Positions 58,865 through 64,000 of a stretch of 64,000 bases of DNA are shown here, in pieces. The notes below the pieces were generated by a model that was not told the origin of the DNA, made no database searches, and saw nothing but the letters and a program-made list of their open reading frames with translations. Source of the DNA: Carya illinoinensis (lineage: Eukaryota; Streptophyta; Magnoliopsida; Fagales; Juglandaceae). Position 1 is the first letter of the stretch; every line of letters begins with the position of its first letter. The translations under genes and the position numbers were made by a program. The DNA lies in the NCBI RefSeq assembly GCF_018687715.1, contig NC_056765.1, forward strand, positions 10,722,001 through 10,786,000. The letters are read 5' to 3'.

Positions 58865-61800
58865 ATGATTCCCCACCAATATTCCATTATTGTTAATGGA
58901 GCTGGCGCAAGGCAGTGGCGTGCGTGCCTCGCCTCCGCTTTTCGAACTGCATTCGCCTGCACTATTGTGGGCTGCACCACCCTCTTTGGCCCTGCCTTCC
59001 TCCAACGCCAAATAGCCTTCCCAGCATTTTCCTACGTGACTGTAATTCTCATCATTGTCGCCGATGCAACATTAGGTGACGCATTGCGTGGCTGCTGGCT
59101 CGCACTCTACGCCACGGTCCAGAGCATCGGTCCAGCCATCTTCTGCCTGTGGATGATCGGACCCGCCCGGTTGTCGAGCTTGACCACTGCTCTTGCGGTG
59201 GCGCTAGGCGCATTCGTGGTGGCCCTTCCCGAGTCCACTCACTTAGTAGCAAAGCGCATAGCGTTGGGTCAGATTGTGATTGTGTACGTGGTTGCTTTTA
59301 TCAATGGGGAGCAAACTCAACCCGTCATGCACCCTGTCCATTTAGCAGCAAGTACGGCACTTGGAGTCTTGGCTTGTGTTCTGTCCTCGTTGCTTCCTTA
59401 CCCACGGCTAGCCTGTTACCAGGTAAGCACCATTAATCCTATGTTATGGTGCAGATCACACTTGCATGCATGTTTACCACATTTTTGACAATATCATCCA
59501 AAAAAAAAAAATAATAATAATAATAATAATAATAAAATATATTGGTTCAAAAAAGAAAGTGGTCATTATATTATCTATGTATATGCATGCATGTATGCAC
59601 ATGATATATGTATAGCTCAAAAGTTTTTATGAGATATGTTCTAATTATCATTATCATGTAATTCTAGCTACCCTACCAATGCCACCAACTTGGCAACTTC
59701 TAATTAATGACTACGAAATTCACAAACTTCTTAGTTTCAAAAAGAAAAAATTCACAATTGCAGGAAATTGCTAATGGCGCACATCATGGCGCATATCTCA
59801 TCATGATTAAGGTGTACGGATGCGAATATTAATGTGACATATATTGCAGTAGGGACCGAGCTAATCGTGGCCTCTACTAGGAAAGCTCATCATCATTTCA
59901 ATCCACTGCAACAAAATTTAAGTCTTTAATTGAGCAAAAATCTTACGTTAATAAGTAGATACTCATTGTATATTTTATTAATATGATTGACTGCGTATTA
60001 AATTAGTCACAAAAAAATTATACAAAAATAAATTTACAAACTGATGTGACATAATGTAATACCTTAAATTATAAAGTTATTTTTAATATAAAATAGATCT
60101 AACATATTACATGAGCTCATGTGATTAGTTTGTAGGCTTATTTTTGTGTAATCTCTTTACGTATTTAGCACTTTTTAAAAAAATTTATCGTAGTCAATCA
60201 CATCAATATATTACATAAAAAATACATAAAAATAATTGTAAGTAGTAAAGCTCTTTTAGGTATAGCACCACTCCTTAAACCAGCTGGGTGGACTTATTGC
60301 ATCATGTACATGTGGCAGGAGTACCTATCTTGTTCTAAATCCAACTAGCTAGGAATGTTGGTACGCACGTAACTGATGCAGTAGTATACACGTGTGCGTT
60401 TGAGAGTTCAAATATATAGCTATTAACATATGATAAATCAACATTTATATATGTGTATATATATATATCATGTAACTTATCATATCTTTTAATTCTTATG
60501 ATATTGCAGGTGAAACAGAACTGCAAGCTACTCTCTGAGAATGCTTCAGAGAGGCTAAAACTCTTTGTGAGAGCATTCTGTGCCGAGAACAGCACGTCCG
60601 CTCTTGCATCAATCTCTCAAACTAAGTCCTTAGATGGGACAGGAACCAAACTTCTTTCAAGTATCAAAAGGCACCAAGTAATCAACTTTAGCATTATTAT
60701 TTTCCCTAATGTTTAAATTAACATATTCATACGATCGAGGGTTGGCTAATTAATCTTCCTTTGCGCGATCTTCCTTATAACAGGGAAGCATGCAGTGGGA
60801 GGGACTTTCAGTCAAAGGTTTTGAACTCGGATGGCACGTGATCAAGGCAGGAGACAGATTGCAAGATTTAGTGATACCTTTCAAAGGGATGGAAATGGCT
60901 TTAACAAGTATTTCGTCATATCCAGTTGAAATATTGCTGGATGGAGAGCTCAAAGATCATGGTTTGCTTCGACTAGAGGAGCTCTTGAGTCTTCTTATAA
61001 AACAGGCCGAGTGCTTTTTGCCTTACAATCATCCACTAACTGTTCCCGAGTACAGTGCAGAAGAGATAATGAAATCGCTTCAAACCCTTCAAACTATTCC
61101 AACTGCCCAAGAAGATTTACCCCCATATTTCTTCATATTCTGCATGAAATTCCTTCATAGCAAATTGTTGACTAAACCATCTGATTCCAAAAGAAACAAC
61201 CCAGTTCAGAAAAATGAAAATTCTACTGATCCATGTCAAATAAATGTGTTCTCCTTAAAAGGGGTTTGGAGCAATTGGCCCATGAAGGTAAGCAGCGAAA
61301 GGTTAATGGCAGCATTTAAATGTTCACTTTCTCTGGGCCTTGCAGTGCTATTCGGGTTGCTGTATAGCAAGGAGAATGGATACTGGTCAGGACTCCCTGT
61401 GGCGATCACTCTGGCATCGGCCAGGGAGGCAACATTCACAGTTGCCAACGTTAAAGCACAGGGGACTGTCTTAGGAACCGTGTATGGGGTATTGGTTTGT
61501 TCTCTTTTTGGAAGGTTCTTGTCATTAAGATTATTATTTCTTCTTCCATGGTTCGTTTTCGCGAGCTTTCTACAGCGTAGCCAAATGTACGGGCAGGCAG
61601 GAGGAATTTCTGCAGTTATTGGAGCAGTAATGATACTGGGAAGGAATAATTATGGTCCTCCAAGTCAATTTGCTATAGCAAGAATTACCGAAACATTCAT
61701 TGGATTGTCCTGTTCAATAATGGTTGAACTTATCTTGCAGCCCGCTAGAGCGTCAACCCTAGCAAAAGCTCAACTCTCAAAAAGCCTCGGGTTATTACAC

Positions 61801-62553
61801 GAGTGTGTCACCTCAGTAAGCATTTTAAATGAAGAAAGCAAATCCAAATTGGAAGGGAATCAGAAGAGGCTGAAAATCCAAGTAAGCGAGCTAGGGAAGG
61901 TCTTTGCAGAAGCTGAGGTGGAACCCAATTTCTGGTTTTTGCCTTTCCATAGTGCTAGCTATAGTAAGATATTAAAGTCCTTGTCAAAAATGGAGGACCT
62001 CTTGCTTTTTAGTGCTCATGCAATTAGTTTCCTTCAAGTAGATCAATCACAAGGAGTACTTGATCAGGATTCATGGAAGGAGTTTGTCGACAAGATAGAA
62101 GATGACCTTAAACTCATCAAGGAAATCATTGGTTCGTCAATAAAATGTTTTGAGCAAGTCATTTTGATGAAATCGCTGACATTACTTGAAAAGGAGCTGG
62201 CACAGAATAAGGTTTGTTGTGATCTTGAGCTGGGAAAATCACGAAACCCAAACATTATTTTGGATACCAGTTTACATGAACATCATGACATAGAGAAGAT
62301 TATAGATTCATATCTCCAACATTCGAAAGATCAACTTGACAAAATATTACATGTTCATGAAAGTGATCAGTACGAGGTGCTCAAGTGCCATAAGGTTCTA
62401 AGCTTGACTGCCCTAGGGTTTTGCATCAGTAGTTTAGTGAGAGAGACCGCTGAGATGGAAAAGAAAATCATAGAACTTGTTCGGTGGGAGAATCCTTCAA
62501 GCCACATCGATATGTATGAACTATCATGTCAGCTACGCGCTTTATACAAATAA
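58865..62553 (+). CDS. FUSC-family (aromatic acid exporter-like) membrane protein
   Basis: Exons 58865-59422, 60510-60677 and 60784-62553 join in frame with GT-AG introns to about 831 residues. The start is ATG 58865 (MIPHQYS); ATG 58856 is an in-frame alternative. The N-terminal half has about six hydrophobic segments (residues 20-185, for example FSYVTVILIIVADATLGDAL). A second membrane block lies at about residues 410-560, with AFKCSLSLGLAVLFGLLY and GYWSGLPVAITLASAREATF, followed by a helical soluble C-terminal region. This duplicated layout is that of FUSC/ArAE transporters related to bacterial AaeB, an efflux pump for p-hydroxybenzoate; plant members are uncharacterised or annotated by similarity. 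Substrate and membrane are unknown. No breaks were seen. Confidence 0.88.
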
Positions 62554-64000
62554 ATCACAGTACTGTAACAATTCGCATTATTATATTTTATTACAACACC
62601 CTGCAAACTGGTTAATTCCCTCAATCTGCTCAAGCTTTAATGCCTCATGGCGATTTATAACATTAATGATTTTATTCACGCTAATATATAAGGATTTCAA
62701 GGATTTTATTCGAGTACTTGCTATAGATTAATGCTAAATTCACAGCTTGCATGCATGCGTTGCAATAATATTTCATTTCTAGCAGCATGCAAATGTGCTC
62801 ATAGTGAAAATGAATTCCAATATAAGATCAATTCCATTGATTAACTACAAATTAGTTACGTACGTAGATAATTAATATTTTTTTAGATTAATTATTGAAT
62901 AAATATTTGGATATTTCATTGATCGTAATGATCTCTTTAATGAGATTAATACATCTTTCGGTCTATAAAGACAACTTTAAAAAATATCTTTACAAATTGA
63001 CGTTGTAACCATATGTTTGTCAGACGCTACAACAGTCCATAGTTTCTGCGGCTACAGATATTCGCCCTATCTGGTTGTAAAAACCATGGCAAAAATCATT
63101 AAGCCACAGTTTTTTCATCGCAGGTGAAACGCTGTTAAATGAGACTCTGACATCTGCTCTGTTTTCCGAAAAATTCCAGCTCTTCCCATCGATCTACATG
63201 CTGAGCTAGAAAACCAGTTGTGTGAAATCATAGAATTGAAATCCTTTAAACTCGTAATTAAATTGAGAACTTATTCAAAAAAGTCAAGAATTTCATTGTA
63301 TTCTATTTTATAAATGGAAGGTGAAATTCTTTCCTAGAATCATAATATCAAAAAATATTAGTGGGCTGTGCGCAGTTTTATGCTCCGTTTGGTTACAAAG
63401 ATAAGATGAGATGAGATGAGATGTTTTAAATAGTAATGAATAAAATATTGTTATAATATAATTTTTTAATATTAATTTTGTATTGAAATTTGAAAAAGTT
63501 AAATTCTTTATTATATTTTGTATGAGAATTTTAAAAAGTTATAATGATAAATTGAGATGAGATAATATGAGATTTTTGATTTTGTGTAACCAAACCCGTC
63601 CGCGTGGCAGCACCCCAGCCAAATTAGTATGTAAAAGCCTATAAAGATAGGAAAATTTCTACTTAGAAAAAATAAATAAATAAAAGAAAAATTTTATTCA
63701 TCATTCACACATTTTTTTTTTACTTTTTTTTCTTTTAACAAATATGTAGTATATATATAATGATTAAAAGAACTCAATTAGTTTATGAAAAATAAAACAA
63801 AATTTTTTTAAATAAATTTAAAAAATAAAAAAATAAAATAAAAATAAATATAGTATATAGTGTGAGGATAATGAATAACAAAACTCAAAATAAAAACTCA
63901 CGTCAGTAAATGTATGGTATAGGACTGCTAAATAGAAGAACTCATAAAGACAGACAACTCGTGCTGATGACTACCAAAAGAGTATTGTCCCAAACCAAAA
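62554..64000. other. Intergenic DNA with MITE copies
   Basis: The section at about 63380-63600 is a GAGATGAGAT-type MITE with inverted ends GTTTGGTTACA and TGTAACCAAAC. The remainder is AT-rich without recognisable genes. Confidence 0.6.

Noticed and set aside
58450..58980. Minus-strand ORF of 176 codons with a poly-glycine run
   Set aside because: It crosses the poly(C) tract and overlaps the FUSC first exon; the plus-strand reading has clear family similarity.
1..64000. tRNA, rRNA, CRISPR or bacterial operon structure
   Set aside because: None was recognised by eye; the intron-rich gene structure and element content are those of plant nuclear DNA.

Overview
The window is plant nuclear DNA: AT-rich and intron-rich, with GT-AG introns, chloroplast and WUS-type plant genes, and dense transposable elements. 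The gene set is eudicot. The abundance of short GAGATGAGAT-type repeats suggests a woody rosid, perhaps Juglandaceae; that is an inference from memory of such repeats, not a demonstration. No prokaryotic features, tRNA, rRNA or CRISPR arrays were recognised.

Five host genes can be supported. (1) The last exon of a WUSCHEL-related homeobox gene, WOX1-like (921-1347, +). (2) An 11-exon ALB3/OXA1-family thylakoid insertase gene, ALB4-like (20671-25322, +), whose exon 9/10 junction appears out of frame. (3) A three-exon CLE46-like signalling peptide gene (26297-26854, -), convergent with it. (4) A complete six-exon UBC7/13/14-type ubiquitin-conjugating enzyme (47958-54024, +) with a transposon-filled 3.9-kb intron. 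(5) A three-exon FUSC-family membrane protein (58865-62553, +).

Most of the rest is mobile DNA. 1939-6617 is a degenerate minus-strand Ty1-copia element. 7600-11330 is a hAT transposase relic split by a 2.2-kb solo LTR with a perfect target duplication. 13530-20340 is an endogenous pararetrovirus (florendovirus/petuvirus-like) with an uninterrupted 1883-codon polyprotein ORF and a second ORF with one premature stop; it lies between inverted repeats of MITE type, just upstream of the ALB4-like gene. 28922-34470 is a nested cluster: a poly(A)-tailed non-LTR element holding a hAT element and a 3.1-kb solo LTR. 35346-41035 is a copia element with nearly identical LTRs but a wrecked pol and an antisense ORF. 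42317-43653 is a solo LTR. Numerous MITEs follow, and 56747-57711 looks like a non-autonomous Helitron.

The host genes are not an operon and need not act together. The most notable local interactions are structural: the viral copy occupies the ALB4-like promoter region, the copia element lies about 590 bp downstream of the WOX stop codon, and several DNA elements sit in the UBC intron.
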